A stretch of 64,000 bases of DNA from Sphingomonas sp. H160509 (GCF_024124765.2 NZ_JAMXSR020000002.1:2282001-2346000), one strand, 5' to 3'. Shown: positions 1 to 8,434, counted from the first letter of the stretch. Notes: generated by a model from the letters alone, not told the origin. Numbers and translations are program-made.

Positions 1-542
1 TCGGGCGCCTTCGGCACGCTCACCGCCAGCGTCGGCTCAGAGACCATGTGCAGCCGGTGCACCTCCGGCGCGTGCTTGGCGACCGACTCGTGATGCACCG
101 CCAGATCGTCCACGAACACGGTGACCGGCGACCCATATTCCTCGACCAGCCGCGACACCGGCGTCCCCTTGCCGCCCTGGTTGCATTCGACCCGGTGTTC
201 GATGCCGAACTTCGCCAGCTGTTCGATCCGCGGCTGGCGGCATTCGTCCTGGAGGTTGGTGAGGATGACGATGTCCGCCATCTGGGCCAGCCGCTCCAGC
301 GCCTCGACCGCATGCGGGACCAGCGTCTGGCGGTGCATTTCGCCGGGGAAGAATTCGCCCAGCATCGCCCACATGTCCTCGCGCGAGGGCGGCGGGCCGC
401 CATCGCGACGCGTCATCGCGGTCGAGAAATCGCCGTGCTGGATCGCGAAGTCGATGTCGTGGCGCTCGTCGAGCCAGACGCCGAAATGCTTGACCATGTG
501 CAGCAGCACTTCGTCGCAATCGCTGATCAGCAACGGCCTCAT
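1..542 (-). CDS. HAD-superfamily hydrolase (3' end cut by window edge)
   Basis: The reading frame is open from an ATG at 542 to the window edge, giving about 180 residues with no stop yet. The N-terminus reads MRPLLISDCDEVLLHM, which matches HAD motif I (DxDxV, Asp8 nucleophile and Asp10). Further in, a VILTNL stretch fits motif II (Thr/Ser) and VFVDDLAVHH fits motif IV (DD). HAD enzymes are mostly Mg-dependent phosphatases; the substrate cannot be told here. Its ATG overlaps the stop of the upstream DUF3572 gene (ATGA), so the two are probably co-transcribed. Confidence 0.8.
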   Translation of the reverse strand, partial: MRPLLISDCDEVLLHMVKHFGVWLDERHDIDFAIQHGDFSTAMTRRDGGPPPSREDMWAMLGEFFPGEMHRQTLVPHAVEALERLAQMADIVILTNLQDECRQPRIEQLAKFGIEHRVECNQGGKGTPVSRLVEEYGSPVTVFVDDLAVHHESVAKHAPEVHRLHMVSEPTLAVSVPKAP

Positions 543-823
543 GCTTCAAACTCCCCCTGGTCCAGTTTCGCATGGGCGCGGACCAAAGCTTCCGGCTTCA
601 CGCCGAGCGATTCGGCGCAGGCGATCAGGTCCGGCTCATGGTTTTCGAGGAACCCCAGCGCGGCCGACAATACGGTCGGATCGCTCGCCCTTGCCCGCAA
701 GTCGTGCGGCTCTAGACCGGTCACCGACAGCAGCCGCATCGCGCGATCGGGCTCGACCAGCGTCCATACCAGCGCGCGCAGGGCGAGCGCTTCGGCGTCT
801 TCGTTTGAATCGCGGTCGCGCAT
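539..823 (-). CDS. DUF3572 family protein
   Basis: This 94-residue acidic helical protein starts MRDRDSNEDAEALALRALVW and carries the LxxxGLEPHDLRARA stretch typical of the DUF3572 family, short proteins found mainly in alphaproteobacteria. No enzyme motif is visible and the function is unknown. It is transcribed away from the DivK-like regulator, with only about 36 bp between the two starts. It overlaps the HAD gene by 4 bp. The pairing of a DUF3572 gene with a DivK-like receiver is a familiar alphaproteobacterial arrangement; any role in the same pathway is inference. Confidence 0.8.
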   Translation of the reverse strand: MRDRDSNEDAEALALRALVWTLVEPDRAMRLLSVTGLEPHDLRARASDPTVLSAALGFLENHEPDLIACAESLGVKPEALVRAHAKLDQGEFEA

Positions 824-859
824 TGCCTATCGTGCCTTCTTTCCGGATAAGGTGCGGCG

Positions 860-1223
860 GTGACAAAGAAGGTGCTCGTTGTCGAGGACAACGAACTCAA
901 CCTCAAACTATTCTGCGACCTGCTGCGCGCGCATCAGTTCGCCGTCGAACCCGTGCGCGACGGCCGAGAAGCCGTTGCGCGCGCTCGCGGATTTGTGCCC
1001 GACCTGATCATCATGGACATTCAGATGCCGCACGTCACCGGCTACGAGATCATCCTCGAACTGAAGGCGGACGAAGACCTGCGCGCGATCCCGGTGATGG
1101 CGGTGACGGCGTATGCAGGGCGCGAGGACGAGGAGCGGATCCGCGCGGCTGGGGGCGGACTCGTATGTGTCCAAGCCGATCAGCTTGGCGCGGTTCATGG
1201 ACGCGGTGGGGGCGCTGATCTGA
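860..1223 (+). CDS. divK: DivK-like single-domain response regulator (frameshift in this sequence)
   Basis: Single receiver domain, about 120 residues. It starts MTKKVLVVEDNELNLKLF (acidic pocket E-D), has the phospho-acceptor Asp in LIIMDIQMP and the conserved Thr in VMAVTAYAG. In the listed sequence the frame is lost at a G5 run (1151-1155). Removing one G restores AGADSYVSKPISLARFM with the invariant Lys and a stop at 1221-1223. DivK-type receivers relay phosphate in the alphaproteobacterial cell-cycle circuit through DivJ/PleC; family membership is clear, the exact DivK role is inferred. The break is most likely a sequencing indel because the restored end matches the family exactly. Confidence 0.85.
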
Positions 1224-1304
1224 AACGGGAGAGGGCGGATATCCATCTGCTCCGCCTGCCCGTTGCTTCCACCTGAAATTCGCTGCCGACCCGAACCCCC
1301 CACC

Positions 1305-1458
1305 CCCGTTCGTGCTGAGTAGAGACCGAGTAGCTTCGTCAGAAGCGTATCGAGGGCTCGTATCGAAGCATGGGTTCCGCGCGCCAACCTGTCCTTCGAT
1401 ACGCCATCTCGATACGCCGCCTACGGCGACTACTCGATGGCTACTCAGGACGAACGGG
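1305..1458. repeat. Intergenic inverted repeat downstream of divK-like gene
   Basis: An arm at 1305-1322 pairs with 1441-1458 at 17 of 18 positions, with a second nested set of GTATCGA/TCGATAC pieces between them. It fills most of the space between the convergent divK-like gene and rpmG. It resembles the 3'-end repeats seen elsewhere in the window. Confidence 0.6.
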
Positions 1459-1507
1459 AGAGGGGGCAAACGGAAGGGGGGACGAACGGAAGGGAATCAC
1501 AAACGCC

Positions 1508-1538
1508 AAAAGCCGCGAGGGGCTACCCCGCGGCTTTT
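1508..1538 (-). terminator. Rho-independent terminator of rpmG
   Basis: AAAAGCCGC at 1508-1516 pairs perfectly with GCGGCTTTT at 1530-1538, and a further GGGG/CCCC pair extends the stem around a short loop. Read on the minus strand it lies about 40 bp past the rpmG stop and ends in a short T run. Confidence 0.75.
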
Positions 1539-1580
1539 CGGATCTTCGCAATCGGACGGCGGTTCGCACCGCCGGCCGGA

Positions 1581-1748
1581 TTACTTGATCTTGGCTTCCT
1601 TGAACTCGACATGCTTGCGCACGACGGGATCGTACTTCGAGAAGGAGAGCTTCTCCGTCTTGGTACGGGGATTCTTCTTGGTGACGTAGAAGAAGCCGGT
1701 GTCAGCGGTGCTGAGCAGCTTGATCTTTACGGTGGTCGGCTTGGCCAT
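1581..1748 (-). CDS. rpmG: 50S ribosomal protein L33
   Basis: The 55-residue translation, [20 protein letters not shown] at the start and [18 protein letters not shown] at the end, is bacterial L33, a small component of the large ribosomal subunit near the E site. The length is normal. There are no zinc-binding CxxC pairs, so this is the zinc-free (C-minus) form. It is followed by a clear intrinsic terminator. It is a stand-alone gene convergent with the divK-like regulator, a usual place for rpmG in sphingomonads. Confidence 0.97.
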   Translation of the reverse strand: MAKPTTVKIKLLSTADTGFFYVTKKNPRTKTEKLSFSKYDPVVRKHVEFKEAKIK

Positions 1749-1971
1749 GAGCCCAATTCCTATGGCTTGAAAATGCGAAAGCGGCGAACTGACGCCGCCG
1801 CTCCATCAGGGGCGGCGCATGGCGGACGCAGGGAGCGAAGTCAAGCTTTACCCCGTCGCTGGACGGCGAGACCGTTCATTTAACCGGCTATTCACTACCG
1901 CAAGCGCATCATATCATCAGATAAAGACAGGAGCGGGATCGTGGGGCAGGCGCTGGTTCAGAATCGACGAC

Positions 1972-2275
1972 ATGATCGCGGTGAAGGCCGATCTCGCGGC
2001 GCGAATCGCGGCGATCGATGTCCGAGCGCCCTATTCCCGCCCCTGCGACATCGCCACCGAGATCGATGCGATCCGCGTGATCGCGCATACCAACGGCCTC
2101 AACCCGGCGGTGACCGTCGCGCACTTCGTCGATTCGGCCCCTGTCGCGCGGCGAGCATGGCGCGCTGGTGCATGGCTGGCTGTCGATCCTGCGCGATGCG
2201 GTCGGGTGCGAGCGGCAGGACGTCCAGGCGTGCCACGCGTTCGCCGCGGCGTGTTCGGTGCGCCTTGCGGGATAA
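1972..2275 (+). CDS. Conserved hypothetical protein (frameshift in this sequence)
   Basis: A frame opens at ATG 1972 (MIAVKADLAARIAAIDVRAP) and is continuous to VAHFVDSA, where it shifts at a C4 run near 2138. Dropping one C gives LSRGEHGALVHGWLSILRDA and a stop at 2273-2275, for about 100 residues. The stop lies 3 bp before the GDT1-like gene, which supports a real translated unit coupled to it. I do not recognise the family: it is helical and soluble, with two Cys near the C-terminus. Confidence 0.6.
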
Positions 2276-2278
2276 TTC

Positions 2279-2845
2279 ATGGACGCGTTGATGGCAGCGC
2301 TGGTCGCGGCAGCGCTCGCACAGGTCGGCGATCGAACGGCGTGGCTCGCGGCGATCCTGTCGGACCGATACCGAAAGCCGGGTCTTGTGATCGCGATGGC
2401 GGCGCTGGCGTTGTTCGCGGCGAGCGGCTTGGCGGCGGCGCTCGGCGCGGTGATCGGGCCGAAGCTTGCCCCCAATGCGCAACAACTGATGCTCGCGCTC
2501 GCGTTGCTGTTGCAGGGTGGTGGATCGTTCTTTCCGGCCAAGGCACCCGAGCGGCTGGATCGCTGGAAGATCGGCGCGATCGCCACTACCGCGCTCGGCC
2601 TGTTCATCCTGGCTTTCGGCGACGGCGTTCAGTTCATCGTCCTGACGCTTGCCGCGCGGACGCCCGTCCCGGCCCTCGCGGCGATCGGCGCGACGATCGG
2701 CTCGCTAGTGGTGATCGTCCCCGCCGCGCTGATGGGCGAGGCAGCGTGGCTGAAACTGCCGCTCAAGCCGCTCCGCATCGCCATCGGCACCGTGTTCCTC
2801 ATCTTCGGTATCGTCCTGGCGCTCGGCGCACTACGCTTGGTCTGA
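2279..2845 (+). CDS. TMEM165/GDT1-like (UPF0016) membrane protein
   Basis: A 188-residue membrane protein of about six helices in two inverted halves, the UPF0016/GDT1 layout. GDT1 proteins move Mn or Ca ions and carry an E-x-G-D-K/R-T/S motif in each half. Here the first half has QVGDRT (residues about 15-20) and the second has FGDGVQF, so the Glu of both motifs is replaced. The fold is supported by length, topology and motif position, but transport of the usual ions is uncertain. It starts 3 bp after the preceding small gene and is followed by dps, consistent with metal or stress handling (inference). Confidence 0.75.
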   Translation: MDALMAALVAAALAQVGDRTAWLAAILSDRYRKPGLVIAMAALALFAASGLAAALGAVIGPKLAPNAQQLMLALALLLQGGGSFFPAKAPERLDRWKIGAIATTALGLFILAFGDGVQFIVLTLAARTPVPALAAIGATIGSLVVIVPAALMGEAAWLKLPLKPLRIAIGTVFLIFGIVLALGALRLV

Positions 2846-2906
2846 CGGCCGGGAGCAAGTGTGCGTTCGGATCGTTCACGCGACGACTTTCCAACGGGAG
2901 CTAAAC

Positions 2907-3404
2907 ATGGCCGAGATCAACCCTGCCCTCGACACGCCGACCGGCCTGCCGAGCAACAGCACCAAGTCGGTCGCCGACGCGCTGAACGCCGCGCTCGCCG
3001 ATTGCTATGCGCTGTACCTCAAGACCAAGAATTTCCACTGGCACATGTCGGGGCCGCATTTCCGCGACTATCATTTGCTGCTCGACGACCAGTCCGCGCA
3101 GATCATCGGCGTGACCGACGCGATCGCCGAGCGCGTGCGTAAGACCGGCAACACGACGCTGCGCTCGATCGGGGATATTTCGCGGCATCAGACGATCGCC
3201 GACAACGACATGGCGTTCGTCGGCCCGACCGAGATGCTCGCCGAACTGCGCGAAGATAATCTCAAGCTCGTCGAGCAGTTCCGCATCGTCAAGGACGCTG
3301 CCGACGCGGCGAAGGACAACGCGACGAGTGGCATCGTCGACGAATGGACCGACCATGCCGAGGAGCGCGCGTGGTTCCTGTTCGAGGCGAGCCGAAAGGG
3401 TTGA
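2907..3404 (+). CDS. dps: Dps-family DNA starvation/stationary-phase protection protein
   Basis: A 165-residue ferritin-like protein. The ferroxidase-site signature is visible as KTKNFHWHMSGPHFRDYHLLLDDQ, split here as KTKNFHWHMSG (His) and FRDYHLLLDDQSAQ (Asp, Asp), with GTPTE-like VGPTEM further on. Dps dodecamers oxidise and store iron and coat DNA during stress. The ATG at 2907 was chosen over upstream in-frame codons because it has GGGAGC about 7 bp upstream and the family start. The gene is followed by a 3'-end inverted repeat rather than by a close downstream gene. Confidence 0.93.
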   Translation: MAEINPALDTPTGLPSNSTKSVADALNAALADCYALYLKTKNFHWHMSGPHFRDYHLLLDDQSAQIIGVTDAIAERVRKTGNTTLRSIGDISRHQTIADNDMAFVGPTEMLAELREDNLKLVEQFRIVKDAADAAKDNATSGIVDEWTDHAEERAWFLFEASRKG

Positions 3405-3420
3405 GCCACGCGGACCTAAC

Positions 3421-3544
3421 GATCCTCCCCCGCGAGGGGGAGGTGGCGCGAAGCGACGGAGGGGGAGGACACAGAGCAGAGGTTTCCCTTACCTCCCCCT
3501 CCGTCTGGCAAGGACCAGCCACCTCCCCCTGGCGGGGGAGGATT
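3421..3544. repeat. Inverted repeat, family A (GGGGGAGGTGGC type)
   Basis: The left half begins with ATCCTCCCCCGCGAGGGGGA and the right half ends with the mirror form before 3544; inside are GACGGAGGGGGAGG and its complement. The same element recurs at 19878-20005. It lies after dps and before the ligase gene, with no coding capacity. Confidence 0.85.
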
Positions 3545-3669
3545 GTTAGGCCACTCCACCCTCAACTGTCCGGCAACTTTCAAAACTCCGGATTGACCGT
3601 TGTCGGAGCCATCCGGCGGCGGTCGTTTCGCTTCTGCATCCCTTCGGGCAGCAGGTGCGTTTACCGACG

Positions 3670-5262
3670 ATGCACGCATTCGCCGCCCTGCTCGACTCGC
3701 TCACCTACACTCGGTCGCGTAACGCCAAGCTGAAGCTGATTGCGGATTACCTGCGCGCGACGCCCGATCCGGATCGTGGCTGGGCGATGGCGGCGCTGAC
3801 CGGCGATCTCGATCTCAAGGGCGTGAAGTCCGCTGTGATCCGCGGGTTGATCGAGGAGCGCGTCGATCCGGTGCTGTTCCGGATGAGCCGCGATTATGTC
3901 GGCGATACCGCGGAGACGGTCGCGCTGCTCTGGCCCGAGCCGACGGTTCCGGTCGACCTGACCCCCTTGTCGATCACCGACGTCGTCGAGCGGCTGGCAG
4001 CGCTGTCGCGGGCCGATGCGCCGGGTGCGCTGGCGGACATGCTCGACCGATCCGATGCCGAGGAGCGGTTCGCGTTGCTCAAGATGGCGACGGGCGCGTT
4101 GCGGATCGGCGTGTCGGCGCGGTTGGCGAAGACGGCGCTCGCCGATGCATTCGGGCTCGATGTCGATGCGGTCGAGGAGGTCTGGCACGGGCTCGACGCG
4201 CCCTATCCGAGCCTGTTCGCGTGGGCCGAGGGCACCGGCGCACAGCCTACGCCCGCGGACGTCCCCGTGTTCCGGCCGTTCATGCTCGCGCACGGGCTCG
4301 AAGATCTCCGCGTCGATCTCGCCGACTATGCTGCCGAGTGGAAATGGGACGGCATCCGCGTGCAGATCGTCCATGTCGCGGGAGAGACACGGCTTTACAG
4401 CCGGACCGGCGACGACGTGACGGGCAGCTTCCCCGAGATCGCCGCTGCGTTCCGGACGCCGGGAACGGTCGATGGCGAATTGCTAGTGAAGGGCGAGCAC
4501 CAGGGCGGGACGCTGGAGGATGGCGGCGGGGCGGCAAGCTTCAACGCGTTGCAGCAAAGGCTTGGGCGCAAAACGGTGTCGGCAAAGATGCTGGCCGATT
4601 ATCCTGCATTCGTCCGGCTCTACGATCTGCTGATCGACGGCGAGGAGGATCTGCGCGCACTGCCCTGGACCGAGCGGCGCGCGCGGCTGGAGGCGTTCGT
4701 GCCGCGGCTGGATCCCGAGCGGTTCGATCTGAGCGCGGTGATCGAGGCGGACGACTTCACCGCGCTCGAAGCGATCCGCGCGACTTCGCGCGATGCCGCG
4801 ATCGAGGGCGTGATGCTCAAGCGCCGCGACTCGCCGTATGTCGGCGGACGGCGCGCCGGGCTCTGGTACAAGTGGAAGCGCGATCCGCTGACCGCAGACT
4901 GCGTGATGATGTACGCGCAACGCGGTTCGGGGCGGCGCTCGTCTTACTATTCGGACTACACCTTTGGATGCTGGACCGAGGAGGGCGAGCTGCTTCCTGT
5001 GGGCAAGGCATATTCCGGGATTACCGACGAAGAGCTCAAAATGCTCGACAGCTTTGTGCGCAACCATACGCAGAACCGGTTCGGACCCGTGCGGGAAGTC
5101 GAGAAGACGCTGGTGCTGGAGATCGCGTTCGATTCGCTACACGACTCGAAACGCCATAAATCGGGCGTGGCGATGCGCTTTCCACGGATCGCCCGGATCC
5201 GGACCGATAAGCCCGCAGCGGAGGCGGACCGGATCGAGACGCTCAAGCGGATGATTACGTAA
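3670..5262 (+). CDS. ATP-dependent DNA ligase (ligase-associated repair set)
   Basis: About 530 residues in three parts: N-terminal ligase domain (1-165), adenylation domain, and OB-fold (from about 410). The nucleotidyl-transferase motif I reads EWKWDGIR, placing the adenylated Lys at residue 225. Later motifs include LYSRTGDDV, VDGELLV, EGVMLKRRDSPY and LWYKWKRDP. It seals nicks using ATP, beside the essential NAD-dependent LigA that bacteria also carry. This clade normally travels with a DEXH helicase, an MBL exonuclease and the PdeM endonuclease, all of which occur in this window. ATG 3670 was chosen over GTG 3655 because MHAFAALLDSLTYTRSRNAK is the family start. Confidence 0.93.
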   Translation: MHAFAALLDSLTYTRSRNAKLKLIADYLRATPDPDRGWAMAALTGDLDLKGVKSAVIRGLIEERVDPVLFRMSRDYVGDTAETVALLWPEPTVPVDLTPLSITDVVERLAALSRADAPGALADMLDRSDAEERFALLKMATGALRIGVSARLAKTALADAFGLDVDAVEEVWHGLDAPYPSLFAWAEGTGAQPTPADVPVFRPFMLAHGLEDLRVDLADYAAEWKWDGIRVQIVHVAGETRLYSRTGDDVTGSFPEIAAAFRTPGTVDGELLVKGEHQGGTLEDGGGAASFNALQQRLGRKTVSAKMLADYPAFVRLYDLLIDGEEDLRALPWTERRARLEAFVPRLDPERFDLSAVIEADDFTALEAIRATSRDAAIEGVMLKRRDSPYVGGRRAGLWYKWKRDPLTADCVMMYAQRGSGRRSSYYSDYTFGCWTEEGELLPVGKAYSGITDEELKMLDSFVRNHTQNRFGPVREVEKTLVLEIAFDSLHDSKRHKSGVAMRFPRIARIRTDKPAAEADRIETLKRMIT

Positions 5263-5333
5263 TCGGCGGTTCATCAAAGCAGGTGGCGATGCGGGCTATC
5301 GCGCCTTATCTTGGTACGCGTAAGGACGGTCCG

Positions 5334-6107
5334 GTGAAAAATTCGAAACAGCCGCGCATGGCATCCGCACGGCGTTGGCCGCGCGGGGCGTGCGTGACCG
5401 GCATCCTCTCCGCGATCGTGGTGTTGTTCGTCTACTTGGCGGGCTATTTCGACCGCGATCCGGTGCATGTGTATCCTGCCACCGGCGTCCACTCCTCGGA
5501 GGCACCACCAATCGCGGTGGTCAATTTCTCGGGCGACATGGGGCTGCGATTCCTGCTCGGTGCGTCGACCTCGCGGGGGGTTGACCGAGCACGGCATTCC
5601 GGTCGTCGGGATCACTACGCCGGCGCTGTTCGCGCATCATCGGACACGACAGGAACTGGATGCGATCATTGCAGACGGCGTACGGACGGCGTTGGCGCGC
5701 ACGGGTGCGAAGCGGGTCGTGGTGATGGGGCAGTCCTATGGCGCAGATATCGTCCAGACGGGTTTGGCGAACCTGCCGACCGATCTACGCGCGCGCGTCG
5801 CGGCAATTGTGCTGATCCTGCCGGGTGATACCGTCTTCTACCGCGCCGATCCGTCGGGGCTGCTTTATGACCATACGACGCCCGACAGCATGGGAGCGAC
5901 GACCGGCAACCGGCTGACCTGGGCGCCCGTTACGTGCATTTATGGGGTAGAGGAAACGGACAGCTTGTGTCCGCTGCTGACGACTGCAAACGCGCGAAAG
6001 GTGGGAATGCCGGGGGGCATAATATCCATCACGATGCGGAGGGATTGCTGGGGCATGTGCTGGCTGCGATCCGTGCGGTGGCGCCGCGGGCTGGCCGGGG
6101 GTTCTAG
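5334..6107 (+). CDS. AcvB/VirJ-like alpha/beta-hydrolase-fold protein (two frameshifts in this sequence)
   Basis: The N-terminus has a single hydrophobic segment (GILSAIVVLFVYLAGYF), so the protein is probably anchored facing the periplasm. The rest has the VirJ/AcvB pattern: VVNFSGDMGLRF near the start, a nucleophile elbow VVVMGQSYGADIV, and a PGGHNIHHDAEGLL end with the His. Two breaks occur at G6 runs (5575-5580 and 6011-6016); one base at each restores a single frame ending at 6105-6107. VirJ proteins are known from Agrobacterium virulence and as chromosomal homologues with roles in lipid or secretion functions. No virulence genes are nearby. The start is uncertain: GTG 5334 has an AAGGACGG upstream; ATG 5358 is an alternative. 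Confidence 0.75.
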
Positions 6108-6167
6108 AGCAACTGACCATCTACGAAGCGATCCTCTCCAGAGAGGCGCGCCTGATTACTCCTTTCG

Positions 6168-6246
6168 TCGTCCTGACGAAAGTCAGGATTCCGGGTAAAA
6201 CAGGATAGCTCTAGTGGCTCTGGATCCTGACTTTCGTCAGGATGAC
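6168..6246. repeat. Inverted repeat (TCCTGACGAAAGTCAGGA type)
   Basis: CGTCCTGACGAAAGTCAGGA near 6168 and its mirror near 6224-6246 flank a short spacer. Each arm is itself a small palindrome. It lies between the convergent VirJ-like and glutaminyl cyclase genes. Confidence 0.7.
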
Positions 6247-6302
6247 GGAACTCTGATTGCAGCGGTTGAAGACTGCGTTCACGAGACGGCCGACGACCCT
6301 CC

Positions 6303-6359
6303 ATGTTCTCCCGCGAAGGCGGGAGTCCAGTCTGGGCTCCCGCCTTCGCGGGAGAACAA
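6303..6359. repeat. Inverted repeat, family D (CTCCCGCGAAGGCGGGAG type)
   Basis: Two arms of about 27 bp, GTTCTCCCGCGAAGGCGGGA and its complement, meet almost head to head, making a very strong hairpin. A related copy is at 30737-30815. It sits just past the stop of the minus-strand cyclase gene. Confidence 0.8.
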
Positions 6360-6394
6360 GTAAGGGTGCGTTGGCAGGGACCCGAACCGCGCAA

Positions 6395-7228
6395 TTATTG
6401 CGGCGTGGCGGCAATCTTTATTTCGAAGAGCGTCGGCCAGTATTTGCCGGTCACGAACAATCGGTCGGCTTTCGCATCCCAGGCGATGCCGTTGAGCACG
6501 GCCTCCGGGTCGGTCGCGGCGATTTCGGCGACCAGCGGGCGGAGGTCGATGACCGCGGTCACCTTGCCGGACGCGGGATCGATGCGGACGAGGAAGCCGG
6601 TGTGCCAGACGTTGGCGAGCAGCGCGCCGTGGACATATTCGAGTTCGTTGATGTCGCGTAAGGGGCGCCCGTCGATCGTTACCGCCACGCGTTTGCGTTC
6701 GGCCAGAGTGAGCGGATCGCGGACGATGATGTCGGGGCTGCCATCGGACTGGAGCAGCGAGACGCCGTCGCTGGTCAGGCCCCAGCCTTCGCCGGTGTAG
6801 CGGTTCTGGCCCTTGGGTTTCAGCGTGCGGATGTCCCAGCGGTGCGCGATGCCGTCGTGCCAGGTGAGGCTGACGAGCTGGTCCTTCCACAGCGCGAGGC
6901 CCTCGCCGAACTGCGCAGGGTCGATTCGTGCTTTCGCAAGGATCTTGCCGTCCTTGAGCGAGACGCGGCGGACGTCGGATTGCCGCTCCTGCCCGGTGCT
7001 CTCGTACAGCGCACCGTCGTGCCAGAGCAGGCCCTCGGTGAACGCAGTGCGATCGTGCGGATAACGCGCGACGATCGTTGCCGAGAACACCGGCACGCGG
7101 GTCGGCTCGCGCGGAGCCGCGACAGCACCCTGCCCGGCCTGCGCCGCGGACGACAGCGAAGACGATGAAACGAGAACGGCCGGTCCCGCCAAAGCGAAAC
7201 CGGCCGCAATCATTATCCTACCGAACAC
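6395..7228 (-). CDS. Glutaminyl-peptide cyclotransferase, secreted
   Basis: A 277-residue protein with an N-terminal signal peptide (hydrophobic to about residue 30, AQAG cleavage region). The mature part is the five-bladed propeller-type glutamine cyclotransferase family: PHDRTAFTEGLLWHDGALYE, STGQERQSDVRRVSLKDGKI, LTWHDGIAHRWD, YTGEGWGLTSDG, INELEYVHGALLANVW and ending LNGIAWDAKADRLFVTGKYW. It turns N-terminal glutamine of exported peptides into pyroglutamate, protecting them from aminopeptidases. It is a single gene, convergent with the VirJ-like gene across two hairpin repeats. Confidence 0.92.
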   Translation of the reverse strand: MFGRIMIAAGFALAGPAVLVSSSSLSSAAQAGQGAVAAPREPTRVPVFSATIVARYPHDRTAFTEGLLWHDGALYESTGQERQSDVRRVSLKDGKILAKARIDPAQFGEGLALWKDQLVSLTWHDGIAHRWDIRTLKPKGQNRYTGEGWGLTSDGVSLLQSDGSPDIIVRDPLTLAERKRVAVTIDGRPLRDINELEYVHGALLANVWHTGFLVRIDPASGKVTAVIDLRPLVAEIAATDPEAVLNGIAWDAKADRLFVTGKYWPTLFEIKIAATPQ

Positions 7229-7259
7229 GGTACGATCAGCGTTCTGAGTCAGACAGCTA

Positions 7260-8132
7260 TCAGCCGCCTGCGCTCAGGTTCACTGCTGCGTACTTGCCGC
7301 GACGATCGACTTCGAGCTCGAACTCGAGCTTGTCGCCCTCGTTCAGCGTCGCCATGCCGGCGCGTTCCACGGCCGAGATGTGGACGAATGCGTCAGGCTG
7401 TCCGTCGTCGCGCTGGATGAAGCCGAAGCCCTTCATCGCGTTGAAGAACTTGACCGTACCGGTCGCCTTCTCGCCGGTGAGCTGACGCTGTGCGCCACCT
7501 GCACCACCGTCACGGTCGCGATCGCCACCACGGGGTGCACCCGGGCCGGCATCACGGTCACGCGGCGGGCCGCGATCGGTGACGGCCATCGGCTCGCCGT
7601 CGATCTTCAGGTCGGTTGCCGAGATACGACCACCGCGGTCGACGAGCGTGAAGCCGAGCGGCTGACCCTCGGCGAGAGCGACCATACCGGCCTGCTCGAC
7701 TGCGCTGATGTGGACGAACACGTCCTCGCCGCCGTCATCGCGAACGACGAAGCCAAAGCCCTTCTGCGCGTTGAAGAACTTTACGACGCCGGTGCCTTCG
7801 CCGACAACCTGGGGAGGCATGCCGCGACCACCGCCGCCGCCGCCACCGCCCGAGAAGCCGCCGCCACCGCCGCCGCCACGGTAACCACCGCCGCCGCCGC
7901 CGCTGTTGCCGCCACCGAAGCTGCTGCCGCCGCCGTAGCTGCTGCCACCGCCGCCGCCGTAGCTCGAGCCACCGCCGCCGCCATAGCTGCTACCACCGCC
8001 GCCGCCGAACCGATCGCCGCCACCGCCAAAGCTGCTGCCGCCGCCGAACTCGTTGTCGCCGCCGCCGAAGCTGTCGCGCTTGTCGCGGCCACGCCCGCCA
8101 CGGTTCCCGCGGCCACCTTTATCGAAACCCAT
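7260..8132 (-). CDS. Double cold-shock-domain protein with Gly/Tyr/Phe-rich N-terminal region
   Basis: 290 residues from ATG 8132 (MGFDKGGRGNRGGRGRDKRD). Residues about 20-105 are low complexity, built from repeats of SSYGGGG and SSFGGGG with RG pieces. Two cold-shock domains follow, each with the RNP motifs: GVVKFFNAQKGFGFV ... DVFVHISAVE and GTVKFFNAMKGFGFI ... DAFVHISAVE, joined by an RDRD/GG-rich linker. CSD proteins bind single-stranded RNA/DNA and remodel transcripts. Duplicated CSD proteins are common in alphaproteobacteria; the long SYG-rich tract is unusual and resembles low-complexity RNA-binding tails. An in-frame extension to 8342 is possible but has no family support. Confidence 0.9.
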   Translation of the reverse strand: MGFDKGGRGNRGGRGRDKRDSFGGGDNEFGGGSSFGGGGDRFGGGGGSSYGGGGGSSYGGGGGSSYGGGSSFGGGNSGGGGGGYRGGGGGGGFSGGGGGGGGRGMPPQVVGEGTGVVKFFNAQKGFGFVVRDDGGEDVFVHISAVEQAGMVALAEGQPLGFTLVDRGGRISATDLKIDGEPMAVTDRGPPRDRDAGPGAPRGGDRDRDGGAGGAQRQLTGEKATGTVKFFNAMKGFGFIQRDDGQPDAFVHISAVERAGMATLNEGDKLEFELEVDRRGKYAAVNLSAGG

Positions 8133-8434
8133 AAGCTCTGTTCGTCTTCCCGGTTCGCCCGCAAATTTCTCAAAACCCTTGTGCCGGACGACGAACGCGG
8201 GTTTTCCAGCGCGAAACCTTTTGCGCCTTGAGGGGACCCTTAGCGTAAAATACAAGCCGTCGCGAATAGATTCTGATCCGGGAGGCCGCGATTTGGATCG
8301 ATACTGGCGCAAGTGTCGCTTGTGAGCCACGGCTCGTCGCATCGTCCAAGTGACAGCCTTCTTGTCGCCTGATTCGGACCGATGACATAGAGAGAGCCAT
8401 TGAGCGTTCCGTCGCGGGCCGCTACGGCCGACGC
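8133..8434. other. Divergent control region between cold-shock gene and rnd
   Basis: About 300 bp without a gene. It must hold the promoters and leaders of both flanking genes. Part of it (TAGCGTAAAATACAAG around 8240-8256) is less GC-rich than its surroundings, but I cannot define boxes with confidence. No repeat of the 3'-end families occurs here. Confidence 0.4.

Noticed and set aside
7800..8060. Regularly spaced CCGCCGCC repeats resembling an array
   Set aside because: They are codon repeats for SSYGGGG units in a coding region, with no spacers or leader, so not CRISPR.
7380..8231. Ala/Thr-rich plus-strand frame across the cold-shock gene
   Set aside because: It is the complement of the Gly-rich repeat; the minus strand has two clear cold-shock domains.
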